Source: Sanderia malayensis (Eukaryota; Cnidaria; Scyphozoa; Semaeostomeae; Pelagiidae). Taken from it: DNA of 64,000 nt. Below, piece by piece: positions 20,988-29,420 of the stretch. The notes below the pieces were generated by a model that saw only the letters and a program-made list of their open reading frames with translations, had not been told where the DNA came from and searched no databases. The stretch's first letter is position 1, and every line of letters begins with the position of its first letter. Made by a program: the position numbers and the translations under genes. The DNA lies in contig RQOL01000478.1 in the NCBI GenBank assembly GCA_013076295.1, positions 124,001 to 188,000 of the forward strand. Direction: 5' to 3'.

Positions 20988-22642
20988 TCATGCATTAATT
21001 GCAAATCTAATGGTTCCTTCAGCACCAACACCTGCCTTTGAAAGAAGTTCAACGATTCCTGACCCTTTGAATCGACTATAGATTGTTCTTAGCATGCAAA
21101 TGATGACATGAAAGCCTCCTATTTTTACGATTACATTGTTGAGATTGTTTCTTCCTTCGCTGTTGTATTTGAACATCACTTGTAAGACTTTGCCGTATAT
21201 GGCTTGATCAACTTCTAAAAAAAATGTAACTCAGTTGCAGCTCTTTCATGCACTTGACAATTCTGTTTAAGGTACCAAGAATCACGTTCATGTTTGTTGG
21301 TGATGCAGTAATAGCTGGTAAATACCGTAGATTGACTTTACGTGACACAGTATTTGTTGTTATTTCTTGGAATCCACTCCAACCTGGGGTTCTCTGGTTT
21401 CATGACGATACTGCAGATTTATAGCGGCAAAGAGCCCAGCACATAGTTCTCTTTGAAGATAATTCAAACTCTTCGTTGGTACCATTTTTGTCTTCATTAG
21501 CAAATTTATTGCATGCGCTGTGCTTTGAACCAGTAAATACTGGAAGTGCTACTGGCTGTGACTTACAAAATCATAGCTTCGTGTCAGAGATACTTGAACT
21601 TTATTAAGTGCGTTACTTCTGATCTTATGCTGATTGAGTATTGAGTTGATTTATGACCGGCTTTCTTGGGTCTAATAATTTGCAATTTTGAGCCAAATTT
21701 GGAGATTAGCTTTTGCTTGAGATCAATGCTCCTGCTCAAAGAAGGACCTTTGCCTAATCGAATTTGATCATAATAGTTTCTTAGTTGTGCCAATGAGTAC
21801 ACTTCTTTGCGAACTAAAACATGTATTTCAATAAGCTGGCAAAGTTCATTGAAGACCCATTCGTCCTCTAATGTATTGTTACGAACAGAGTCCTTTTCTC
21901 TCATCTTCTTCCAAACCGGGCTTCTGAATGGCTCATAGCATAGCTTTTTATGGTACGCAACATCTGCTGCCAAGAGAGAGCTTGTCGACAATGTCAATAA
22001 AATTCTCTTTGCCCCATCAATGTGCTTTTGATTGTTGGATTGAACATGAATCTCAGGAAATTCTTTTAATGTCTTTTCAGTTTTTTCTGTAATAGTAATA
22101 GTTTGCACATTGATGAGTCTCCCTCTTATCCTTTTATCTTCATTGCATATTATACATTTTTTCTTTTCAGCAATCGGCCAAGATGATTCATACCAATATT
22201 TTTCCCTGTCACTTCTTGTTCGTTCTCTATTATTTTCGTCCATCTTGTCTTTGTTTTGAATGCAAAAGCTGGCTTCGTCCAATTGAATTTCATCAGTCTC
22301 CAGCAACTCATCATGTGACAACAAGTACAGCTCTTTAAAAAACTGCCCTTTGCATGCTTTGTGAGCCCACTTTTCACCAGTAGAATTCCAGTCCACCATT
22401 TGAAAAACTTTTTTGAATTTCTGATCTGTCTTAGCCCATCTTTATGCAAAATTGTTGAAATTTCTCCAATCGAACAGCATCTCGAATTTCTTGCAGCTTT
22501 TCAAATGTTTCTTCAGAACACTTTCAAAGCAGAGTTGACACGTTATGCGGCCTTTATAGAGGGTTAGGGAGCAGAATTTAGGTTCAGGTGGACCAGCTTG
22601 TGGCCTTGCATCTTTTTCTTCATTTGTCTTTAGTTCATCCAT
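20988..22642 (-). pseudogene. Transposon gene, N-terminal part with zinc-binding-like motifs
   Basis: The likely start is the ATG at 22,640-22,642 (MDELKTNEEKDARPQ), the most upstream one in the gene. The first piece ends with GRITCQLCFESVLKKHLKSC, a C-x2-C...H-x4-C zinc-finger-like motif. The next (22,399-21,584) begins WNSTGEKWAHKACKGQFFKE and contains KKKCIICNEDKRIRG (C-x2-C). Then come AKRILLTLSTSSLLAADVAY and YHKKLCYEPFRSP (H-x3-C). The order CxxC, then a helix, then YHxxxCY is shared with repetitive uncharacterised proteins of invertebrates as far as I recall; that recollection is not checked. A last short piece (21,179-20,988) follows. Frame breaks occur near 22,445 and elsewhere. Confidence 0.5.
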
Positions 22643-22841
22643 CGCAGTGGCTCAGCTAGGAATTAGCTGCTGACTCATGCCAAAAACATACTTGACATAT
22701 TCAACCAGCAATATTTGTTTTAATTCAGAAATATTATATGATATTCTGAAATTAACAATTACAAAAACCACAATCAAGATCACGTCAGCGCCGCATTCTC
22801 TTTCGCGCCAAAATGGGGCATTTGCTCCCCCCAGACCCCTA

Positions 22842-23121
22842 CCATTTTGAATTGTAAAACAGATATTTGAAAAAAATATCTTTTAACAATTTCCGCATCA
22901 GAAACTACCCTTAACCCCTTTCCTTTGGAGCAACGTGCGTTCTGTGAAAACATGGTGAGGCTGCCATATTGAAATATCAGGCTGCCATTATAGAATTCTG
23001 GGCACCATTTTTCGAAAATCGGTCAGCACCACCGTTTTTACCATTAAATTTTGATCTAGTTGCCCATTTGAAAATAAAGTGGACGCCAATTCCCAGTTGG
23101 GCATCACTGTGGGACCGACTA
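22842..23121 (-). repeat. Right terminal inverted repeat of the 5.2-kb transposon
   Basis: Its reverse complement begins TAGTCGGTCCCACAGTGATG and follows the same path as the left repeat: AACTGGGAATTGGCG, ATCAAAATTTAATGG, AATGGTGCCCAGAATTC, CAATATGGCAGCC. It ends next to ATTTGAATTGTAAAAC-type sequence at about 22,842. It is about 280 bp long. Confidence 0.85.
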
Positions 23122-23124
23122 TTT

Positions 23125-23300
23125 CAACCCCAATTACGATCAGTTAGCTAGCCGCATTCGCCTGTGGTTGGCGCACTTCATGTGCTGCATTTGCATACAC
23201 GCATACCCCATTCAATCCCACTTATGGTGGCTTAGCTAGCTACGCTTACCTGTGCTTGGCGCACTTCGTGCGCTGCATTCGCTTACCTTCATGCCTCTGT
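23125..23300. repeat. Helitron 3'-end hairpin minisatellite, right half
   Basis: It continues the unit broken at 17,905 (TTTCAACCCC, then TTAGCTAGCCGCATTCGCCT). It includes two stem-loop positions: an imperfect one (GCGCAC-TTC-ATGTGC) near 23,171 and a perfect one (GCGCAC-TTC-GTGCGC) near 23,258. Confidence 0.75.
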
Positions 23301-23452
23301 CTATTCCTCTTGCAACAGTTTGTTTATTAAAGTTTTTGGCTTGTTTACATTGGGCATTACATTGGCCGTTGACGTATTGTTTTGGGTCGAAGCTATTGCT
23401 TTTGGCAAGGAAAATGTGTCGTCTCGTGACATCACAGAGTATATGCATTAGA

Positions 23453-23660
23453 CTAGCCGGGCGCAGTCACTTCGCTCCCTCCACGGATCCGTCAAGTAAC
23501 AACAGCTTCATCTTGTTGGCGCGCTTCGCGTCCTGCATTCGCTTCCCCTGATGCCCATACATACATACATGCATACATACATACATACATACATACATAC
23601 ATACATACCTACATACATACATACAGATTGGCTCTCCCAAAAATAGGGAGAGCCAATTTT
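23453..23660 (-). mobile_element. 3' end of a second Helitron-family element, with CATA microsatellite
   Basis: CTAG at 23,453-23,456 is followed by CCGGGCGCAGTCACTTCGCT, GGATCCGTCAAGTAACAACA and the hairpin zone GGCGCGCTTCGCG. This matches the variant end seen in reverse orientation at 55,390-55,485. A CATA microsatellite (about 23,548-23,625) follows, as in the element at 52,700. A perfect 12-bp stem, ATTGGCTCTCCC with a 7-base loop, lies at 23,627-23,657. No 5' end was found. Confidence 0.6.
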
Positions 23661-24200
23661 TATCGTGACATAGCAATATCTATCTCCACGTAGAAATAGA
23701 GTGGCTTGGGCATCATTCTTATAATGATTTTCTCAGAAATTGGATGGTTAAAAGGAAAATTAATTTTTACCCTTAACCCCCCAAAATCTCGGAAACGCCC
23801 CCTCACACGCCTGATCAACATCCAGATTCGAACTCTACGCCCAAAACTACATCAGAAAAACATTGTACCATAAATTGCCTCCTCGGGTGGTAATGCTTCG
23901 CTCTCAGCCACTGGTCTACTACAATACAAACCCTTCAATACCTACTACGACGCAACATTTCTAAAGAAAGTAGAGGTGGATGGTCAAATCTCCCCCTCTG
24001 CCAAGTGACCGCTCCCCGTCCACGCTGCCCGCCCTCTAAAAGCTGTTTCTGAAAATTGATAATTTCAGTTTGAAGTTTGAAAAAAATTAGTTGCCTCCAA
24101 AAGCCTAATCAATCCTGGAAAATTTAAACTCAATCGGCAATAAAGATTATATCAACTGTAGCTAAGGAAACAGCGAATCCAATAAAATTTTTAACATTTC
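23661..24200. other. No gene seen
   Basis: No coding region or RNA gene is apparent on either strand. The sequence is of ordinary composition up to the TTAA that opens the following element. Confidence 0.6.
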
Positions 24201-25719
24201 TTAAAGTCCTACTGCAATCAAAAAAAGTGATATGATTTTTTTGCATTTCCTGGTAAACCTATTCGAACTGATCATAAAACCGTTTCCAGAATGAAAATTG
24301 ATCCAGTAGAATTGTTTTTACAAGCCCGCAAAGTCGTCGATTTTGCCATTTCAACTGCGACAAACGTGACGTAATAACCAGGACCCATTTCAAATTTTTG
24401 TATTGAAATGTATTGTAGCTTTTTGCTCCACTCCATCTAGCTCAATAAATAACTAATTAATTAAAAATCGCATCCCAAGGCATAAATATTAAAGTGTTTT
24501 CACAAATTTTAAAATTTTTTTCATAATTTTAGAAAGCGATTTGGGGGGAGTAATTGGGGTCTGAATTGGGGCAGTTTTGGTCGTGACGTCAAACTGCGGG
24601 AGGGCGATCAGCCGCGGCCGAGAGCGGAAGCAAACAACGGGGATTATCAGTGTCGAGATGAAATATACTTTTGCAGTACATGTACTTGACTGAGTCGCAT
24701 ATGATGTATGTGTGAGAGAATGCAGAGATGTTTTCAGAATTTACATATACTATTTACGCTCAGAGTTGGCTTTTTAAGATATATCTGATGCTGCTAAGTT
24801 GTTGTCAGTCCAGTCTTATCAAAACGAATTACTTTTGCATCACGTCTGGCTGGAACGCCAAGTTGCTACAGTGTTTTCATCGGGGTAGAAGTTGGAGAAA
24901 TAAAATAGAACTAATCGCAATATTCTGCATAGCAATTTATTATCATAGTCAGATGTGTTACAAGTTTTCTGTTGAAACAAGATGGTTCCAAAATTCCAAA
25001 TGGACAAAAAATGAAACTGGTGGCTCCGTAGCTTTATGTTTTTAATTTCTGTCTGGCCTATGTGTGTTGTGAGCAAAACGCACGCCTTCAGCTCTCCGTA
25101 TCTGTTTCATTTCAAATTTGTTTTGAAAACGGCTGCTTGAAAATCCCATTTATTAATTAACTTAACTGCTGTAACAACTTACTTTGCCTGCTCATCTACC
25201 AACAACCCCGGCCCGGCCATCGTGTTTGCTACTAGTTTTAATCACACAGCTCCGCCATCCATGATTTCTGACAAACTTCCTTTGTGAATGCTTCCAGCTG
25301 CTTGGAAATCAAACTGCGCGGAATAAGATGTCGTTTGACTGACCGCGCGGTTTGTAGTACCCTTTTTCAAAGCGCTGCTATAGTGTAACCGTAAGTTCAA
25401 TTTTTTTGGTTAATAGCTGAAACGACGCGCGGAAAGTTATAGTTTTGTACCCTGGGAAGCGATTTTTTAATAAGGGCCGGGGCTACGCATAGGGCAGATT
25501 TGAAAACTTTTCCCGATACTCTCCCATTATAAAAGTCGATTTGTGTCCTGGTTATGACGTCATACCATGTCGCAGCCAGTGCCCCATTTCAAAGCCAAAT
25601 TTAGTATACTTATCGTGATCGAATAAAAACAAAACAGGCACCAAAGTAATCAGTAAAGATTGAAATTTCATTTTATGAAAAAAACGGGAAAGTAATTTTT
25701 GATTGCAGTAGGCCTTTAA
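24201..25719. mobile_element. 1.5-kb TTAA-flanked non-autonomous DNA transposon
   Basis: TTAA at 24,201-24,204 is followed by AGTCCTACTGCAATCAAAAA. At the other end TTTTTGATTGCAGTAGGCCT precedes TTAA (25,716-25,719). The termini are inverted repeats with TTAA target duplications, as in piggyBac and Kolobok families. Inverted similarity continues inward: TGACGTAATAACCAGGAC near 24,368 matches the reverse complement of CTGGTTATGACGTCA near 25,545. The interior has no convincing transposase. Which superfamily mobilises it is undetermined. Confidence 0.8.
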
Positions 25720-25735
25720 CAGCGTTGTTTTGAAT

Positions 25736-25823
25736 TTTAAGAGAGTATTTATTATTTATTATTTATTATTATATTATTATTATTATTTATTATTATATAT
25801 AATAATAAATTATAATATTATAA

Positions 25824-25869
<46 letters not shown>

Positions 25870-26150
25870 TATTATTATATTTTTATTATTTATTTATTAT
25901 TATTTTTATTATTTATTATTATTTATTATTTATTATTTATTATTTATTATTATTTATATTATATTATTTATTATTATTTATTATTTATTATTTATTATTA
26001 TTATTTATTATTTATTATTTATTATTTATTATTTATTATTTATTATTTATTATTATTATATTATTTATTATTTATTATTTATTATATTATTATTATTATT
26101 TTTTATTTATATTTATTTATTATTTATTTTTTATTTATTTATTATTTCTT
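25736..26150. repeat. ATT/ATTT microsatellite, about 410 bp
   Basis: The stretch consists almost entirely of ATT and ATTT units with few interruptions. It abuts the Penelope-like inverted repeat. A shorter ATTT-rich run flanks the other arm at about 28,095-28,155, so the microsatellites lie at both outer edges of the inverted pair. Confidence 0.95.
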
Positions 26151-26315
26151 TTGCTAACATTTAGCGCTAGCCTCTTTAACAGATCGCGTGTGTTGTAGGA
26201 CAAATTATATTTTGGTAAATTCATTTTTGCACCATAATTAAACACACGTAACATGTACTTACATTTCATTTTTCATTTTTCCTCAAAAATTTTTCGCTGC
26301 CCTTCGGTAGCTACA

Positions 26316-27263
26316 TCAGTGAGATGAACTGTTTGTTTTCGAGTGTTGCGTCTCAACTGTTGATCGTGTTCGATGATCGATCTTTTCTTTTGTTTTTAAG
26401 TTCCTCGAATCATTATACTTGTTGCGTCTTTCTCTCATATTGTTCGCGTTTCCCCATTCTTCTTTCATGTTTATTACTAGCTTTAATTCCTTAATGTATA
26501 AGGCCTCTGTAACTTGCCTGAGCATAGCATCATTTCGACAACTAGCTAGAACTTTGATCTCGATTTCCTGTGGGATACCTTGGTGTTCGTCGACTATATG
26601 TCTATGGAAGACAGAGTTTTTACTTTTATTCTCATATCCGGAGATGTGCTCGTTTATTCTATCGCCTATGCTTCTCGCTGTTTCCCCGATATACATTCCT
26701 TCTTCGTTTTGGCAGCCTTGGCACTTCATCTCGTAAACCAGTTCCCTATTCTTGCAGTTGACGTCAGAACCTATTTTACAGAGATGACATTTTTCATTTT
26801 CACAACCTGTACGTTTGAAGGGATCAGAGCGGCACAAGCATCTCTTTAATGACTTTCCTGCCTTTTCCACTACTTTGATCTTGATTTCACTTTCTTTAAG
26901 AGCTTGTCTGCATTCCCTAGCAAGCTGTCCATGAGGTGTAGCATCAACAAATAATACTGCTTCATCACCCTTTTTCCGATACCAGTTGTGTTTCTTTTCC
27001 TCTTTCCTACTGTGTCTTTCCTCGCGTTGCCAAAATTTTCCTCTGTATAACGGGCATTTTCCTTCTTGGTCACGTTGAATCATCTTATCAAAAATTCCTT
27101 TTGCTCGTTTGTACGTGTTCACTCTCTCATTTTGCTTGTATCCCGAGAATTGCATCCGATTTATGTAATGTTGTATATGCTTCATTCTTTCTTCCTCATC
27201 GCATTTTAAAGAGACATTTCGCATTACCCTGACCAAGTCTGCTACCAACACATTACTCTTCAT
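26316..27263 (-). CDS. Penelope-like element C-terminal protein: RT thumb remnant, zinc motif and GIY-YIG endonuclease
   Basis: This is an uninterrupted 315-residue frame. Residues 1-70 (VADLVRVMRNVS, HIQHYINRMQFSGY, YKRAKGIFDKM) resemble the region following the RT core in Penelope-like elements. A cysteine-rich segment, CLCRSDPFKRTGCENEKCHL at about residues 142-161, is the linker zinc motif. The GIY-YIG nuclease follows at about 189-270: GMYIGETARSIGDRINEH supplies the YIG and arginine motifs, and EALYIKELKLVIN the catalytic glutamate region. The enzyme would nick DNA to prime reverse transcription. Since the RT is missing, the frame is a 5'-truncated remnant, and the ATG used is just the first in it. 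Confidence 0.85.
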   Translation of the reverse strand: MKSNVLVADLVRVMRNVSLKCDEEERMKHIQHYINRMQFSGYKQNERVNTYKRAKGIFDKMIQRDQEGKCPLYRGKFWQREERHSRKEEKKHNWYRKKGDEAVLFVDATPHGQLARECRQALKESEIKIKVVEKAGKSLKRCLCRSDPFKRTGCENEKCHLCKIGSDVNCKNRELVYEMKCQGCQNEEGMYIGETARSIGDRINEHISGYENKSKNSVFHRHIVDEHQGIPQEIEIKVLASCRNDAMLRQVTEALYIKELKLVINMKEEWGNANNMRERRNKYNDSRNLKTKEKIDHRTRSTVETQHSKTNSSSH

Positions 27264-27427
27264 TTCATTAGATAACGCCGAGCCTTTATTAATGAGATGT
27301 TTAAAAAGAAAAAGGGTATCGGAAAAAGGGTGATGAAGCAGTATTATTTGTTGATGCTACACCTCATGGACAGCTTGCTAAGGAATGCAGACAAGCTCTT
27401 AAAGAAAGTGAAGTCAAGATCAAAGTA

Positions 27428-27982
27428 GTGGAAAAGGCAGGAAAGTCATTAAAGAGATGCTTGTGCCGCTCTGATCCCTTCAAACGTACAGGTTGTGAAA
27501 ATGAAAAATGTCATCTCTGTAAAATAGGTTCTGACGTCAACTGCAAGAATAGGGAACTGGTTTACGAGATGAAGTGCCAAGGCTGCCAAAACGAAGAAGG
27601 AATGTATATCGGGGAAACAGCGAGAAGCATAGGCGAAAGAATAAACGAGCACATCTCCGGATATGAGAATAAAAGTAAAAACTCTGTCTTCCATAGACAT
27701 ATAGTCGACGAACACCAAGGTATCCCACAGGAAATCGAGATCAAAGTTCTAGCTAGTTGTCGAAATGATGCTATGCTCAGGCAAGTTACAGAGGCCTTAT
27801 ACATTAAGGAATTAAAGCCAGTAATAAACATGAAAGAAGAATGGGGAAACGCGAACAATATGAGAGAAAGACGCAACAAGTATAATGATTCGAGGAACTT
27901 AAAAACAAAAGAAAAGATCGATCATCGAACACGATCAACAGTTGAGACGCAACATTCGAAAACAAACAGTTCATCTCACTGA
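27428..27982 (+). CDS. Second Penelope-like GIY-YIG endonuclease copy, truncated
   Basis: This 184-residue frame equals the C-terminal 184 residues of the minus-strand copy, with only a few substitutions in the parts compared (GERINEH for GDRINEH, LKPVINMKEEW for LKLVINMKEEW). In-frame similarity begins upstream of the ATG at about 27,320 (YRKKGDEAVLFVDATPHGQL), so the true 5' break is a truncation at 27,315. The zinc motif and the GIY-YIG residues are intact. Near identity of the arms implies a recent inverted insertion or gene conversion. Confidence 0.85.
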   Translation: MEKAGKSLKRCLCRSDPFKRTGCENEKCHLCKIGSDVNCKNRELVYEMKCQGCQNEEGMYIGETARSIGERINEHISGYENKSKNSVFHRHIVDEHQGIPQEIEIKVLASCRNDAMLRQVTEALYIKELKPVINMKEEWGNANNMRERRNKYNDSRNLKTKEKIDHRTRSTVETQHSKTNSSSH

Positions 27983-28341
27983 TGTAGCTACCGAAGGGCA
28001 GCGAAAAATTTTTGAGGAAAAATGAAAAATAAAATGTAAGTACATGTTATGTGTGTTTAATTATGGTGCAAAAATGAATTTACCAAAATATAATTTATTT
28101 ATTATTTATTATTCATTATTTAGTATTTATTATTTATTTATTTTTTTTATTTCACTCGTTCTTTTTGTGGATCAGGTGTGCTTTGTAGTGGCTGTAAAAA
28201 AGCATAATAATAAATTATAAAAATAGACCCCATGTTATATAACGTATTGGCAATATTTATTACAGGTTCAGTGTGAGAGTAGCTAACTGATGTAAATAGA
28301 GCTAAACGATGTTCCTCTAGTTTTCTATTAGAAAAGTTTTT

Positions 28342-29005
28342 TTATTTGGAAATTGATTGCAAACGTTCATAAGACATTGGTTCAATAACGATGCATGATA
28401 AGAACATAGCTCTGCTTAAAGCAACATATGTTAAACCAGATACAGATTCAGACTTCCCTAAGTTAATCCATACTTTTGGCAAAGTAAGACCTTGTGACTT
28501 ATGTAATGTGGTTGCCAAAGAGAGACGAAGGGGAACTTAGGTTCATTCACAATTTTTTCCTCAGATGTCTGATGATATTGTCATTGGAAAAATTGGTACC
28601 AAAGACTGGCCAGTTGGAAATGATGGCCCTTGGAAATTATGAAATTGCACCATAACTGCCTTTGGCAAAGTTGGAGATGAATGGTCTGCTTCATAAACAA
28701 TGTCAGTAACTGTTACAAAGGCCTACATTTGGGCATATGTTTTTTGTCAACATAACACGTGCACCTATGGCTATATAAATAGTTGGATAGATACCTGTCT
28801 GCATCTGTGATCAATGCAGCCACAATGACTTTGGCCCAACATTGAAAACTCGTCTATAATAATGTAATGAATATCCTGAAGATGTTCTTGAAGTCCAAAA
28901 AGACTTTCACTGGAGAGATCTTTGCAGTTGTGATTATGAACAGGAAGTTTTAATAAGGAATGAATAGTTGTTCCTTTTACATTGAAAGAAGCTTTCCCCA
29001 TAGGT
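28342..29005 (-). pseudogene. PIF1 helicase fragment, Helitron type
   Basis: On the minus strand, 29,001-28,771 reads KASFNVKGTTIHSLLKLPVH and then LQDIHYIIIDEFSMLGQ, the region after Walker A and the Walker B motif of transposon PIF1 helicases. After frame breaks, the C-terminus appears near 28,520-28,342: LHKSQGLTLPKVWINLGKSE, TYVALSRA and IEPMSYERLQSISK, then a stop at 28,342. The middle and the Walker A segment are missing. The sequence differs from the helicases of the two large Helitrons. Copy 1 of those begins only 140 bases away, so it inserted next to this older relic. Confidence 0.8.
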
Positions 29006-29140
29006 GCAGATCTTTTTCATGGTTTATATTAAACTGAAATTGTTTATAGCAAAAACCAAAGTGACCTAAAATTTCCAATTTTTTTGTCCTCCAGAAACAT
29101 CGTCTGTCAGCCGCACTGAGCTTACACAGTTCATTACAGA

Positions 29141-29420
29141 CTAGGGGTCATCACTCGCTTCGCTCGTTCGCCCCAGCCCGTCAAGTAAAAAGAGCTTAAT
29201 GTGGTTGGCGCGCTTCGCGCGCTGCATTCGCTCGCGCTCATGCCCACCGATTAGATTGACTCGCTCCGTTCGCCTAAGAGTGTGTCATCAAGAACCGGTG
29301 ATTGGATGGTGCGTGCTGCATTCGCTCGCGCTCATGCCCCGTTCAACTGATTGGTTTGCTGCGCTCGCCTGATAGTCTGTTGTTGAGATTAGTTAACTGG
29401 TTGGTACGCATGTGCGTGTT
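29141..29420 (-). repeat. Helitron copy 1 3' terminus with hairpin-rich units
   Basis: CTAGGGGTCATCACTCGCTT, GTTCGCCCCAGCCCGTCAAG and TAAAAAGAGCTTAATGTGG lead into the stem-loop GCGCGC-TTC-GCGCGC (about 29,207-29,221). Two diverged minisatellite units follow (GCATTCGCTCGCGCTCATGC twice). The first 50 bases recur at 39,574 and 52,700, each time directly after a CTAG end. Confidence 0.85.

Larger units (their letters stand above)
17906..23121 (-). mobile_element. 5.2-kb DNA transposon with about 275-bp terminal inverted repeats, superfamily not recognised
   Basis: The sequence from 17,906 (TAGTCTGTCCCAACTGGG) to about 18,180 matches the reverse complement of 22,842-23,121 with scattered differences and a 12-base indel. 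The ends are therefore long inverted repeats. The insertion point lies in a Helitron minisatellite unit. Comparing with intact units (CTCTTTCAACCCC), the left flank ends CCCCTTT and the right flank starts TTTCAACCCC, which suggests a 3-bp TTT target duplication. A single decayed multi-domain gene fills the interior on the minus strand (18,351-22,642). Subterminal modules such as AATATGGCAGCC recur inside the inverted repeats. I do not recognise the transposase superfamily. Confidence 0.85.
17690..23452 (-). mobile_element. Non-autonomous Helitron relic, split by a 5.2-kb DNA transposon
   Basis: Read on the minus strand, the right end is TC followed by TAATGCATATACTCTGTGA. This resembles the TCTAATATATATATTCTGCG start of the large Helitrons. 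Internal sequence (about 23,300-23,450) matches their 5' region, including TTGTTTTGGGTCGAA. The GC-rich hairpin minisatellite that forms the 3' part of the family occupies 23,125-23,300 and 17,695-17,902. A candidate 3' terminus, CTAG, lies at 17,690-17,693. Between the two halves of the minisatellite sits the TIR transposon of 17,906-23,121. Without that insertion the relic is only about 0.5 kb. Confidence 0.6.
26202..28095. mobile_element. Inverted pair of Penelope-like element 3' ends
   Basis: The arms 26,202-26,984 (minus orientation) and 27,315-28,095 (plus orientation) are nearly identical reverse complements of about 780 bp. The left copy extends further 5', to about 27,290, and fills the spacer. 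Each arm carries the GIY-YIG endonuclease and 3' noncoding end (CCGAAGGGCAGCGAAAAATT, then GTGTGTTTAATTATGGTGCA). The reverse transcriptase fingers and palm are absent from both. 5'-truncated inverted copies are a known habit of Penelope-like elements. Confidence 0.88.

Noticed and set aside
24728..25045. 105-residue frame inside the TTAA-flanked element
   Set aside because: It has no motif and no counterpart on the other strand, and the element looks non-autonomous. It is not enough to call a gene.
25730..26164. 144-residue frame rich in Leu, Ile and Tyr
   Set aside because: This is a translation of an ATT/ATTT microsatellite, not a membrane protein.
26419..26849. Plus-strand frames opposite the Penelope-like gene
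   Set aside because: They are antisense shadows of the GIY-YIG frame; the same shadows appear on the opposite strand of the other arm.
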